From positions 811,001 to 875,000 of the forward strand of contig BLAL01000242.1 in the NCBI GenBank assembly GCA_015698045.1: DNA of 64,000 nt, in the 5' to 3' direction. Within the stretch, counting starts at the first letter, position 1; each line of letters begins with the position of its first letter. This DNA is from Rhizophagus clarus (taxonomy: Eukaryota; Glomeromycota; Glomeromycetes; Glomerales; Glomeraceae). The position numbers were made by a program, and so were the translations under genes. The notes under the pieces are model-generated. The model was given only the letters and a program-made list of their open reading frames with translations. It was not told where the DNA came from and made no database searches. Of the stretch, positions 20,558 to 29,065 are shown piece by piece.

Positions 20558-20595
20558 GTACGCTCACTCTCATGAGGTACGCTCTTTAGTTTAAA
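20558..20595 (-). other. Programmed -1 frameshift signal at gag/pol of element A
   Basis: On the minus strand gag ends TCT TTA AAC TAA. The heptamer T_TTA_AAC is at 20589-20595, followed by an 8-nt spacer (20581-20588). Then comes a hairpin in which GTACCTCA pairs with TGAG-C-GTAC (one bulged C), spanning 20558-20580. The -1 frame stays open past the stop towards the X1 insertion. Heptamer, register and spacer are the same as in element B, although the hairpin sequence differs. Confidence 0.78.
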
Positions 20596-21312
20596 GACTG
20601 GTCTCCTTGAGGCACCAATTGGGCTAGCAATTGCTGCAGCTGAGCAATTCCTTCATTTATGCTGTTTGATGGTGGAGGCGCAGTGTAATTGTTGCTACTG
20701 TTGGCATTACTGTTACTTCCACTGCTATTATTATTATTATTAGGGATACCACGCCATTGTCTCGAGCTGGGCAAAATCTGACAATATGTCCTGGTTGACC
20801 GCAAGAATAGCAGGTCACTCTACTTTGTTGCTGCGGCCGATTGTTTAACTGTGAGGCCACTCGTTGATAATTGTTTCGATTTCCCCAGTTTCCTGCACTT
20901 AATTGTTGGACCTGCTTAGTCAGCTCCTGGATTGCCTTGTATAAATCGTCAGATTGGGCACTTGCACCGGGTGGGGCAAATTTATTTAAATATGCATTAA
21001 CCGCATGTTGGTCTTGGTGAGTTAATTCGTATGCCTTTGCCCTATCAACAGCACCGTTCCAGGTCTGATCATTATGCGGTTTTACCGTAACATACAAATC
21101 TGGTAATAATCCATTTACGAATTTACGAGCCTTGATTACCTCAGGGTATATGAAGGCGTTTATTTCAACCCTTCGATATAATTCTTGTAATGCAGCCGCA
21201 TATGTGTTAACGTCTTCTCCTGGTTGCTGGCGTCTTTGCTCAAGCTCGGTTGTCCAAATTTTGACCAAGGTCTGGGTCCTAAATGCTGTCGGGAAGTTCT
21301 GAATAAAGTCGG
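20586..21312 (-). pseudogene. Gag C-terminal half of element A (CCHC knuckle)
   Basis: The frame runs from the X2 insertion point through FRTQTLVKIWTTELEQRR (capsid) and RRVEINAFIYPEVIKARKF to the zinc knuckle CYSCGQPGHIVRFC (CX2CX4HX4C). Near 20750 a frameshift moves reading to the frame ending at the stop 20586-20588, an Asn/Ser-rich tail ending DQSLN at the slippery heptamer. It continues the N-terminal half at 36187-37093. Removing the insertion with one TGT copy restores the frame. Confidence 0.88.
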
Positions 21313-21799
21313 TGTCCCTATAAAAAATATGTGTCCGGATAATATCCAGAAAATGTCCAGAAAAATTGTCTAAATATTGTCTGGAAATTCTGGACACTGT
21401 GTGTCCAGAAACTGTTCTGAAAACACTGCATTTCTGGGATATTAGGAATTTGTCCTGAAATTGTTCATAAATGTATTTTTGTAAAATTTTGCTACAAAAG
21501 ATGATCAATGATAGATGATCATCATTATTCCTTAATCCAGAATTTTTATATCATAGATATATAGTATTTTTGCCTGCTCTGCAATTTTAATTAGTACGAC
21601 AGAAAAGATTTTGAATGTCAGTTTTGTGCTTTTTGCATTTTTTTACAAAATTAATTTATTCTTTTTTGGAAATAGTATCCAGAATTTGTCCTGAACTTTT
21701 TTATGTCTGGAATTTGTCTATCTGGTTTTTTTGCTATGTCTAGAATTTGTCCAGGTTTAACTGTCTGGAATTTGTCCAAAATTTTATACCGAACAAATA

Positions 21800-22721
21800 A
21801 CTACGACAAAAAGGGGGGTCCTGGGGTAAAAAAAAATGGGTATTCTAAAAGACCTCCATGTATATTCCGAAGCCTTTCCTGATATAAATCCAAAGTATTA
21901 ATTCCAGATTCTAAATCGAGCTGGGGTAATTTCCTAGCTATCATTAATTTTGGTATCTTTTTTTTAGCTTCGAATTAGCCTTCAAATACCAAGAATCATA
22001 CATTTTCTTATAGCCATTCTAACCCGATTTTAATCCCAAATTATATATCAAAAAAATATGCCATACTGTTTGCCTCTGGGAGTAGTCTCAAATATTGAGG
22101 AATGAAGTGATGAAATATTTGAGTCTACGACCCTTACAAACCCAATAAGCATACCATTATTTTGTGATATCCAAGAAATAATTCTAAAGGTGATTCATAA
22201 GCGTAATCAAAGGATCACTAAGTCTAACCTATGGATACCAATATGCTAAGTCTATCCTCGAAGAGGTTAGATTTAGCTGGTATTAGGAATTAAATCAAAA
22301 GGTCATTACACTTGTTCTAGCTCACCATAAATTTTTACTATGCTGGTTTACATTCTAGGAGAGCAATTTCCGCAAAATACTGGGGTAAAAAAATCTAACC
22401 TCAGATATACGAAAAATAAGTCTAACCTCAAGAAGTAATCAAATTAGTGAATCAAAAGCGTATTAACCAAGTTTTAGTATACCATATTTTAATGTATGCT
22501 AAATATATGAGGCAAATAAGAATGCCAAGATACGTTAACCTCTAAGTCTCACCTATATGTCCCACTACAGAAGTATACTCATCATACAACTGGGCCTTAG
22601 CCCGAAGCTTGTTTACATGACGGGTCTGATAATTGCTCTTATTACAATAGCTACATAGATTAATATCCAAGCCTGAAGGCTTATCCATCTTTGTGGGTCT
22701 ACCGCAAACAGAGCAGGGCCA
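21800..22721 (+). repeat. Left terminal inverted repeat of the Polinton-like element (922 bp)
   Basis: Matches the complement of 35093-36014 in every stretch I compared, and both arms have the same length. It contains several AGTCTAACCT motifs (22221-22230, 22392-22401 as AATCTAACCT, 22419-22428, and one inverted near 22264). Its inner edge lies inside the Cys-rich gene at 22542-22829. Confidence 0.95.
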
Positions 22722-22829
22722 GCGCATCTTAGCTTTGGAGTGTGTTCGACAACCTTCAAGTTTAGTAGAAGGTTTGCCACAAATTTCACCAGTATTTTTA
22801 AGATGATAACAAACAAATTTTGCATTCAT
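22542..22829 (-). CDS. Cys-rich putative zinc-binding protein, 95 aa
   Basis: The protein starts MNAKFVCYHLKNTGEICG. It has an N-terminal set C7, C17, then GCRTH, which could bind one zinc. A C-terminal pair CSVCGRP...CSYCNKSN (CX2C...CX2C) looks like a zinc ribbon. It contains the inner border of the left inverted repeat: the last 59 codons are in the repeat, and the first 36 are unique. Consequently the right repeat carries a headless copy. It is divergent from the next gene, which starts 77 bp away. No family is recognised; a DNA- or protein-binding role is only a guess. Confidence 0.72.
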   Translation of the reverse strand: MNAKFVCYHLKNTGEICGKPSTKLEGCRTHSKAKMRWPCSVCGRPTKMDKPSGLDINLCSYCNKSNYQTRHVNKLRAKAQLYDEYTSVVGHIGET

Positions 22830-22906
22830 TTCTTCTTCTATATGATTAAATAATTTTAATTGAATAAATCTTTACACAATATAATAATACATATACTAAT
22901 TACACA

Positions 22907-23290
22907 ATGAGTACACAAATCCAATTATCTAATACCAAGCCCACCTCCCAGCAGGTCGAGCAGGCACTAATAAATGTAGTAAAAGCAGGACTATATTATA
23001 GAAGGCCAAAGGAAGGCAAATTCATGCAAAGCTATAAAGAAAGAATTAGAAAATTACGCCAGGCAGAAGATCCTGAAGAATATGTACTAAAATTAGCCCA
23101 AACAATATTTCCCAATGAAGACAAATATAATAAAATTATGAGCGATTACAAATCATGGTATGGCAGTGATCCAGAAATTCTTAATTCTATTATGGAACTA
23201 TATAAGCTTTACCATAAATTAGCCAAGGATTATTTCAATACCAAAGCACAAGCTAACAAAGAAGTAGAAGACTTCCTATCATCAATTTGA
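22907..23290 (+). CDS. Unknown 127-aa helical protein of the Polinton-like element
   Basis: It starts MSTQIQLSNTKPTSQQVEQ, is rich in Lys, Gln and Tyr, and is predicted by eye to be mostly helical (KERIRKLRQAEDPEEYVLK). No signal peptide, membrane segment or cysteine cluster is seen. It overlaps the 3' end of the integrase tail-to-tail by 9 bp. Such tight packing is typical of Polintons and viruses and supports a real gene. I do not recognise the family. Confidence 0.65.
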   Translation: MSTQIQLSNTKPTSQQVEQALINVVKAGLYYRRPKEGKFMQSYKERIRKLRQAEDPEEYVLKLAQTIFPNEDKYNKIMSDYKSWYGSDPEILNSIMELYKLYHKLAKDYFNTKAQANKEVEDFLSSI

Positions 23291-24397
23291 TAAGACCCAC
23301 TGGGGAGGCAATTCTGTATCAGGATCAATGACCTGAAGCTCCTCTCTCACAAAAGATCTTTCAGGGCCATGGCAATCATCATCTTCTAGCCAATATAGGA
23401 TCGGCTGATTTTTTTGTACTAAAGCTTCCCGGATATGATAAACTTTGGGAGACCAATTAATATCTCCAGCACGTCTTCTCCCACCACCCTCTAACTCACC
23501 AGGTTCGAGTAAATATCTTACAAGATCATTATAGAATAATTGCTCTTCATCATATCCAATAGGACCATTTCGAGGCTTAGAAGGGTTAGCAATGATCTCA
23601 TCATTCTTTATAGCCTCAACAGGAGAAATACCAATCTGATATGTAATAGAATTATTAATATCCTCAACAACTGTAGGCAAATTCTTTACCCAAGCTCTAG
23701 ATCGCTTATATAAATGCAAAGTCAAAAGATCAGAAGCATCCTGGGATGGAAACAATCTCTCAACTAGGGTCCGGTTATATCTTTCAACAATACCCATAGT
23801 ACGCTTAGATTTAGCCTTCTGAATTTTCACGTTATGTTCCATCATAAGCACCTCACATTCTCCCTTAAATTCAGAACCCCTATCAGTGATTAATAATTTT
23901 GGCCAGACAAGAGGATGGGATTCATCATCATATATACTTTTAAAAGCACGTGCAATAGTTTTAGAAGTTAAGATTCCCTCTCTATCCTTAACACTATATG
24001 CACCAATAGGAATAGATGCTTTATATCTAGAAGCAACGTCCACTACATTAAGACAAAAAAGATAAGTAATTCGTCCTACTTTATCATAAGGCATATAAAG
24101 AACATCTGCCTGATGGACTTCATTGGGCGTAGTAATAGAGGTAAAACTTGCACAAGGAATATATCTAGGACGTGGCATATGTATTTGGTGTACAGCCTGT
24201 CTCTCAAGCCAGTCTTTCACTTCATCAATAGTAAAATCATATCCAGCCTTAATAGAAGCTTCAAACAATTTTTTAGCATTTCGATGATAACCAATAGGCT
24301 GATAATAAATCTTTTTCAAAGCAATAGAAATATCAAGATTTCGAGCCTCACCAGAATCTATAGGAATAATAGGTAACAATGAGGGTTGAGCAGACAT
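23282..24397 (-). CDS. Retroviral-type DDE integrase of the Polinton-like element
   Basis: I chose ATG 24395-24397 (MSAQPSLLPI), giving 371 aa; the frame is open to 24445. The N-terminal region has the IYYQPIGYHRNAKKLFE pattern seen before Polinton integrase cores. The core shows VHQADVLYMP (first Asp), LLITDRGSEFKGE (second Asp) and GIVERYNRTLVERLF (Glu), with about 32 residues between the last two. The C-terminus (RRRAGDINWSPKVYHI, ILYWLEDDD) resembles the small barrel and chromodomain-like tails of these enzymes but is not certain. It would insert the replicated element into the genome. Its start overlaps the divergent Gag-like gene by 19 bp. Confidence 0.9.
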   Translation of the reverse strand: MSAQPSLLPIIPIDSGEARNLDISIALKKIYYQPIGYHRNAKKLFEASIKAGYDFTIDEVKDWLERQAVHQIHMPRPRYIPCASFTSITTPNEVHQADVLYMPYDKVGRITYLFCLNVVDVASRYKASIPIGAYSVKDREGILTSKTIARAFKSIYDDESHPLVWPKLLITDRGSEFKGECEVLMMEHNVKIQKAKSKRTMGIVERYNRTLVERLFPSQDASDLLTLHLYKRSRAWVKNLPTVVEDINNSITYQIGISPVEAIKNDEIIANPSKPRNGPIGYDEEQLFYNDLVRYLLEPGELEGGGRRRAGDINWSPKVYHIREALVQKNQPILYWLEDDDCHGPERSFVREELQVIDPDTELPPQWVLSN

Positions 24398-26355
24398 ATC
24401 TTGATCAGCTAAATAGCAACTTTGATCTAGGGATAAAGTTAGCACAAAAGAAAATTCACAAACTAGAAGAGGAAATTAAAGCCTGTGAGCGATATATTTC
24501 TCATCTTGAAAAGAATCTTCAATCTTATGATGATGAAGTTAATCAGCTAAAGGATAAATGTAAGGTCATCCTAGGTGAGCTTAAAAAATGTCAGGATCAT
24601 CTGGAGCTAAAAGAGGAGGCATTAGTTATTCAAGATAATCGAATTATCCAGCTAGAAGACATAATAGATAAACTTAAATCTCGTATACAAGAATTATCTA
24701 AATCTAATAATAATCATTCCGAAGAAGAACAAAAAAATATGGCAATACCTGATATTTTAATAAATATTGCTAGAGCGCTAGATCGGGTGGAATCATATTT
24801 TGATGGGGATACATCATTCAACCCCAAAAATACACTAGATGGTATACGAATCTTATTAACAACTGCTCGTGAACTTATGCAAAGAAATGCTCAAGATGCT
24901 ATTAACATGCAAGGTTTATACCGTACAGCTAATGAGCGAATCAATGCCCTTAGGAATGAATTAACAAATACTAGAAATGATTATATTCAAGCTCAGCTAC
25001 TGACTTTAGCATATAATAATGAGGTAAATGAGCGTCGACGTTGGTGGCAAATAGCACAGGATAGGCAAACTAATGGACAAAGGATAGCCTTAAGAAAGCA
25101 AAATCGAATAAATGTATTAATAGGAGAAAAAGCTATTCTTCAGCGAATAAATCAGAGACGCAAAGCAGAGGCAGAATTAGCAGAATTCAATCGGGCATTT
25201 GTATTTAATAGATACCAAAAATGGAAGGGTAGGGAATTAAATTCACGACAAATTATTTTGAATTTACAAAACAATCCTCCAGGAAACATGGCTACAATAC
25301 AAGATGTCATGCATACATTAGCACCATTACTTGCACAATTACCCAATTATGATGGGCAGGAACCACCAGACGTATATTATCAAAAGCTTAGAAATATAAA
25401 TGAGATGGCACGTCCTTTAGCCGTTGCTGGCTTTAATGCCGTTGCAAGATGTCAAGTTATGATAAATAAAATGACAGGTAGGTTTGCACCTGTTCCTGCC
25501 AATGATCCTTATGCAGGAGGTAATCCAGCTATTAATACTGAACCTCTCTTCCTAAACTGGTTGCGTGAAAAATATAGAGAAGTTATGGTAGGGACTAACC
25601 GAAGTGCTATATTTGCTCTTGTTAATGAAAAGTTTTTAGAGACAGATACTCCAGATAGTTATGAAAAACGAATCAAACCACTAGTACAAGCAATGCCAGA
25701 TGCTGATGCCTTACCTTATCTATTTAATCAATTGCCTTCTGATTTAGAAATGAGAGTTAGAATTGCTACTCCTGCTACAGTCATTGCATTTTTTACAGAC
25801 TTGCGTAATATATGGCATGAAAGTGCAGGCAAAAGAATACAAGCTCATACAATAGCTCCAGTTAATTATAAAGCTCAACCACAAAAAGATGATTTTAAAA
25901 TTCGTCTAGCAAGAGATTTGGGATATACAGGAATAGGAACAGATGACGCTACATTAGAAAATTTTATTTATGAAGAACTTAAAAAGAGATTAGGAGGTCA
26001 AACAGCTCATGTTAGAAAGAGTCCCTTTACACCCAGAAGTGCCTATGCCACAAAGAAAGTTGTTAGAAAGGTAGTGCCAAGTAAAGCATCAAGTAAACTT
26101 GTCCGGCATTGCTCAGTATGTGGAAATGCTGGACATACAAAGGCTAATTGCCCCAGACTAAAGCGGACTAAAAAAGTTAATTATGTATACCAAAATGAGG
26201 AAGAAGATCCTGAAGACTCTGAAGATTCTGAAGAATACATATTGGAAGAAGATTCTGAAGAAGAAATTGAAGATGATAATGAGGATGATATTGATGACGA
26301 ATCACGAAATTGCTATGCTTTAAAAAAAAAGTGGTGCGAAGTGGAGTACCTATAA
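24379..26355 (+). CDS. Gag-like protein with coiled coil and CCHC zinc knuckle (658 aa)
   Basis: Residues about 10-110 form a long heptad coiled coil (IHKLEEEIKACERYISHLEK). A second helical region follows to about 305. Residues about 310-520 look like a retrotransposon capsid domain (LAQLPNYDGQEPPDVYYQKL, YLFNQLPSDLEMRVRIATP, FFTDLRNIWHESAG). At about 577-592 is a single knuckle, CSVCGNAGHTKANC (CX2CX4HX4C), flanked by basic residues, and then a very acidic tail. This layout, capsid then knuckle, is that of a retroviral/Ty3 Gag and is not expected in a Polinton. The next frame (-1) encodes an aspartic protease. The ATG at 24379 overlaps the integrase start; a downstream start would lose the coiled coil. 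Confidence 0.8.
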   Translation: MRVEQTYLDQLNSNFDLGIKLAQKKIHKLEEEIKACERYISHLEKNLQSYDDEVNQLKDKCKVILGELKKCQDHLELKEEALVIQDNRIIQLEDIIDKLKSRIQELSKSNNNHSEEEQKNMAIPDILINIARALDRVESYFDGDTSFNPKNTLDGIRILLTTARELMQRNAQDAINMQGLYRTANERINALRNELTNTRNDYIQAQLLTLAYNNEVNERRRWWQIAQDRQTNGQRIALRKQNRINVLIGEKAILQRINQRRKAEAELAEFNRAFVFNRYQKWKGRELNSRQIILNLQNNPPGNMATIQDVMHTLAPLLAQLPNYDGQEPPDVYYQKLRNINEMARPLAVAGFNAVARCQVMINKMTGRFAPVPANDPYAGGNPAINTEPLFLNWLREKYREVMVGTNRSAIFALVNEKFLETDTPDSYEKRIKPLVQAMPDADALPYLFNQLPSDLEMRVRIATPATVIAFFTDLRNIWHESAGKRIQAHTIAPVNYKAQPQKDDFKIRLARDLGYTGIGTDDATLENFIYEELKKRLGGQTAHVRKSPFTPRSAYATKKVVRKVVPSKASSKLVRHCSVCGNAGHTKANCPRLKRTKKVNYVYQNEEEDPEDSEDSEEYILEEDSEEEIEDDNEDDIDDESRNCYALKKKWCEVEYL

Positions 26356-27395
26356 AAAAGAGTATCAAATCAAAAGAAGGAACCACCAAGAAGTCCCCTA
26401 CTTCCAAATCTCGTACTAGTAATATAGCCATAGCTACAGATCTAATGTATCAAATAGCATTAAAATCGTCAATAGCATCATTAGTCCCTCATTGTCCTAG
26501 AGAGATTCTTATAGAAATTTCAAAATTTATTAATATGATATTCCCCAAAATAAAAGACCATTGCTTGAATACAGAAATGCCAAATGATACGGTTAAAAGA
26601 AGGGAATTAGCATGGGAAAATGTTACAAAAAAATTTCAAGATATCTTATTTCCACTAATACAGGCCACAAATACCGAACAAAAGCTTCTTTTACAAGTTC
26701 CAGAAAATAATAATGAAACTGTTCCAAATGCCCCCAGCTCAAATGAAGATATAGTTATAGCAGATTCTACTAAAATAAAGGAAATTAATGCTACATCCTC
26801 TAGCTATGCTAAACCAGAGAGCATTCAACTAGATTATGCCATTAAGGCTTATGCTACAGCTCAAAAAAAAAATAGCCAAATATATTGGCCAAAGCCCTTG
26901 GAGATAAATTTTCTCCAAATAAAGGATGCCGATGATGTTGCAACCATCTCATGTAAGGTAGGGGATATAACTATACCATATGCAATGATTGATAGTGGAT
27001 CAGATTCATCAATATTCTCAGAAAATGTTGCTATTCATTTGGGTCAAAAAATAAATAGAAAGAAGATTCATCGACTTAATGGGGTTGCAAGTAAGTCTCA
27101 TTCTCTTGGTACGGTTGATAGTGTTCCTGTAACTATAGAGGATAAGGAAAATAGAGATACCATTTCAGATGAATTTTCTGTCGTCCCTACAGAATATGAT
27201 GATAATGGAAATGAGTTATCACTATTTATTCTTGGAACGAAATGGCAACATCGGGCAGGATGGGAACCCTTAGTAAAGGGAGAATTTAAGACAATCCGAA
27301 ATGGAAAGACTATTACCATCCCCCTATCAGTTCACAAGTCTCAGCGTAATGTCTTCACTGTAGGGAAGGGGCCAGAACCTGTAAAAAAAAACTAG
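26310..27395 (+). CDS. Retropepsin-like aspartic protease, in the -1 frame after Gag
   Basis: The frame overlaps the Gag end by 46 bp and is -1 relative to it. It has its own ATG at 26310 but is reached naturally by slippage at 26319-26331. After a helical N-terminal half, the protease shows IPYAMIDSGSDSSIFSE (catalytic DSG) and, about 80 residues on, LSLFILGTKWQHR, equivalent to the hydrophobic-hydrophobic-G motif. The protein ends GPEPVKKN at a stop placed directly after the heptamer A_AAA_AAC. The enzyme would mature the Gag-like particle protein. Retropepsins dimerise; here one domain is seen per chain. Confidence 0.82.
   Translation: MLCFKKKVVRSGVPIKKSIKSKEGTTKKSPTSKSRTSNIAIATDLMYQIALKSSIASLVPHCPREILIEISKFINMIFPKIKDHCLNTEMPNDTVKRRELAWENVTKKFQDILFPLIQATNTEQKLLLQVPENNNETVPNAPSSNEDIVIADSTKIKEINATSSSYAKPESIQLDYAIKAYATAQKKNSQIYWPKPLEINFLQIKDADDVATISCKVGDITIPYAMIDSGSDSSIFSENVAIHLGQKINRKKIHRLNGVASKSHSLGTVDSVPVTIEDKENRDTISDEFSVVPTEYDDNGNELSLFILGTKWQHRAGWEPLVKGEFKTIRNGKTITIPLSVHKSQRNVFTVGKGPEPVKKN
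26319..26331 (+). other. Predicted -1 frameshift site, Gag to protease
   Basis: In the Gag register the sequence reads GCT TTA AAA AAA AAG TGG. It contains two in-register slippery heptamers, T_TTA_AAA (26319-26325) and A_AAA_AAG (26325-26331). GGTGC and GTACC downstream (26333-26350) could form a short hairpin 7 nt after the first heptamer. The 46-bp overlap of the two frames brackets the site. Confidence 0.7.
27386..27395 (+). other. Predicted -1 frameshift site, protease to zinc finger
   Basis: The protease frame reads GTA AAA AAA AAC TAG. A_AAA_AAC (27386-27392) is one of the most efficient eukaryotic slippery heptamers, in the right register, with the stop as the next codon. The palindromic ATGCATGCAT about 15 nt downstream may contribute structure. 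Confidence 0.72.
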
Positions 27396-27598
27396 CAGAC
27401 CGTACATGCATGCATTGTGGTAAAGAATTCCGTTATCCCTGTAGGTTAAAACAGCATTATAAAACAGTTAAGTGTTCAGACAGTATTTCAGACAGTGTTT
27501 TAGACAGTGTTTCAGACAGTGTTTCATCACAGATCAGACAATATTTAGACAGCAATCAGGAAAAAAATACAGTGCCTATTCGACTATTTTTGGCATGA
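27386..27598 (+). CDS. Zinc-finger extension frame reached by a second -1 shift
   Basis: From the heptamer at 27386-27392 the -1 frame continues KKKLADRTCMHCGKEF and is open to 27598; its first ATG is 27410. It encodes one finger, CMHCGKEFRYPCRLKQHY, ending VKC, followed by a repeated DSVSDSVLDS block and a short tail. The finger matches the pattern at the very N-terminus of the element's DNA polymerase (CESCGKT...LRQHYRS...C). As a separate protein it would be 62 aa; as a frameshift product it would be the C-terminus of a Gag-Pro-Zn polyprotein. It overlaps the next gene tail-to-tail by 15 bp. Confidence 0.7.
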   Translation, partial: KKLADRTCMHCGKEFRYPCRLKQHYKTVKCSDSISDSVLDSVSDSVSSQIRQYLDSNQEKNTVPIRLFLA

Positions 27599-28507
27599 TA
27601 TAACCTTTTGAAGTTCTTGAATAAGATGGTCAGAAAGTTTTGTACGAATAGAGGAACGAAATGAATATTTTTTTCGAATATCTGGATTATCTGGTGCATT
27701 AGCACGCCATCTATTCCACAAGACTTTGGCATCTTTTTCATAAAAACTAATTGGCTCTATAGCACTATCAATACAGCCAGGATTAATAGAACGGATTCCA
27801 TCATTATAAATAATAATTGTTTGATCTTTAGAATAGATAATATCATCCAATGTCTTGATAATATCTTTAACCGAAGAAAGGACATATTTAAGATCCTTTA
27901 TTTCATTCTTAGATCGTGATAGTAATGCAGATAACTTGCCAATCTCTCTATCTTTTTCAATATTAGCTTTATCCAAGGCAGAGATACGAGATTGGTATTG
28001 TTTCTCCAAGTCAGCCTTGCTGGATTTATGTTGCTCTTCTAGCTGATACCTAAATGAATATAATTTCTGCTTCATATCTACCATACAGTTATTATATTCT
28101 CTCACTTTTCGAGCTAAAAGAGTATCATATTCATCTTTTAGACGTTTGCGTTCCTCAGAAACTTGAGTCTCAATAGTTTTCTTAATATTATTCTCCTGTT
28201 GCTGTACACAAAGTTCACGCTCTTCTAACTGTTTCTCAAATTCATCTAGCCTTGATAATGTACTAGAACCATCAGAAGTGGTATTTGCTTCAATCTTAAG
28301 CTTTTGGCGATTTTTTTTATTAAAGTATCTTTCAACTTCTTTAGTAAGTAATTCCTCAATATCTGAACGAATACCTTTAGCCTGTTCCTCAGATAGGGGA
28401 TTACTTTTACGAGTTGTTAGTCGTAACCATGCATCTTTTTTCATGGATGGTGGTAATTGGTCAAGCAAACTCTTATAGTGTTCATTAAAATGTGGTTGGC
28501 TTGCCAT
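27584..28507 (-). CDS. Coiled-coil protein of the Polinton-like element (307 aa)
   Basis: The ATG at 28505-28507 (MASQPHFNEHYKSLLDQLPP) is preferred; the frame is open to 28648 with a less likely hydrophobic leader. Residues about 80-240 form a long coiled coil (FEKQLEERELCVQQQENNIK and EKDREIGKLSALLSRSKNEI). The C-terminal part (IEPISFYEKDAKVLWNRWRA) is compact and ends in a basic helix (FRSSIRTKLSDHLIQELQK). Nothing marks an enzyme. It may be structural, or it may tether DNA or the particle. No family is recognised. It is convergent with the Gag-Pro-Zn unit. Confidence 0.72.
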   Translation of the reverse strand: MASQPHFNEHYKSLLDQLPPSMKKDAWLRLTTRKSNPLSEEQAKGIRSDIEELLTKEVERYFNKKNRQKLKIEANTTSDGSSTLSRLDEFEKQLEERELCVQQQENNIKKTIETQVSEERKRLKDEYDTLLARKVREYNNCMVDMKQKLYSFRYQLEEQHKSSKADLEKQYQSRISALDKANIEKDREIGKLSALLSRSKNEIKDLKYVLSSVKDIIKTLDDIIYSKDQTIIIYNDGIRSINPGCIDSAIEPISFYEKDAKVLWNRWRANAPDNPDIRKKYSFRSSIRTKLSDHLIQELQKVISCQK

Positions 28508-28808
28508 GTTCGAATAGGGTAAGTAATATGTAGTTTTAGAAAATTCCTGGAAGAAAATTATTCCTGGAAGTTTAGAAATTCCATATTTTCCCAGAAGTTT
28601 GGGTATTCCATATATTTTTAGTAAAAGTTTCCGTCTAGAATTAGCCAAAAAAATTGCTGAAGCCTATATTCTGGGAAAAAAATACCAAGAAAATGCCAGA
28701 GAAAATGCCTTTCCTTGTCCAAGAATTGCGGAAGATTATCCTGAAATTTATAAGGAGAAGAATGTGAACCGAGTTCACAATGTCACGTGTATGGCGCAGT
28801 AATTTAAC
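28508..28808. other. Intergenic stretch of the Polinton-like element
   Basis: It contains three spaced copies of a TTCC(T/C)(G/A)GAA(G/A) motif within 28540-28615. A small plus-strand frame (28599-28802) has no family features and is not called. It could hold the promoter of the coiled-coil gene. Confidence 0.4.
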
Positions 28809-29024
28809 CTATTTCCCTTTCTTGTCTAAGCTCTGCAAAAGGTCAGAAACATCTAATGGCGACAGTTTTTTCAAATCAGATTTTATCAAATTTATCATGT
28901 CTTCCAATTTATCCAGGCTATTCATTAGAGCTTGTGCTGATTTTGTCAGATCAGGGAATATAAGGGATGAGGAATTATAGTCAAGTTGGCTCGTCTCTGG
29001 ATTCTCTTTTTTATTGCTTTCCAT
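28809..29024 (-). CDS. Small acidic/helical protein, 71 aa, unknown
   Basis: It starts MESNKKENPETSQLDYNSSS and continues with two amphipathic helices (ALMNSLDKLEDMINLIKSDL and LSPLDVSDLLQSLDKKGK). It is divergent from the F-box gene, 41 bp away. The composition is that of a real small protein, and the compact gene order supports it. The function is unknown. Confidence 0.55.
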   Translation of the reverse strand: MESNKKENPETSQLDYNSSSLIFPDLTKSAQALMNSLDKLEDMINLIKSDLKKLSPLDVSDLLQSLDKKGK

Positions 29025-29065
29025 TTCTTATCTGCAGAAAATAGTCTAATTATTTACATAAAAAA

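Noticed and set aside
21795..21799. A 6-bp target duplication as usual for Polintons
   Set aside because: Only five bases (AAATA) match exactly at both sides; the sixth differs on either alignment.
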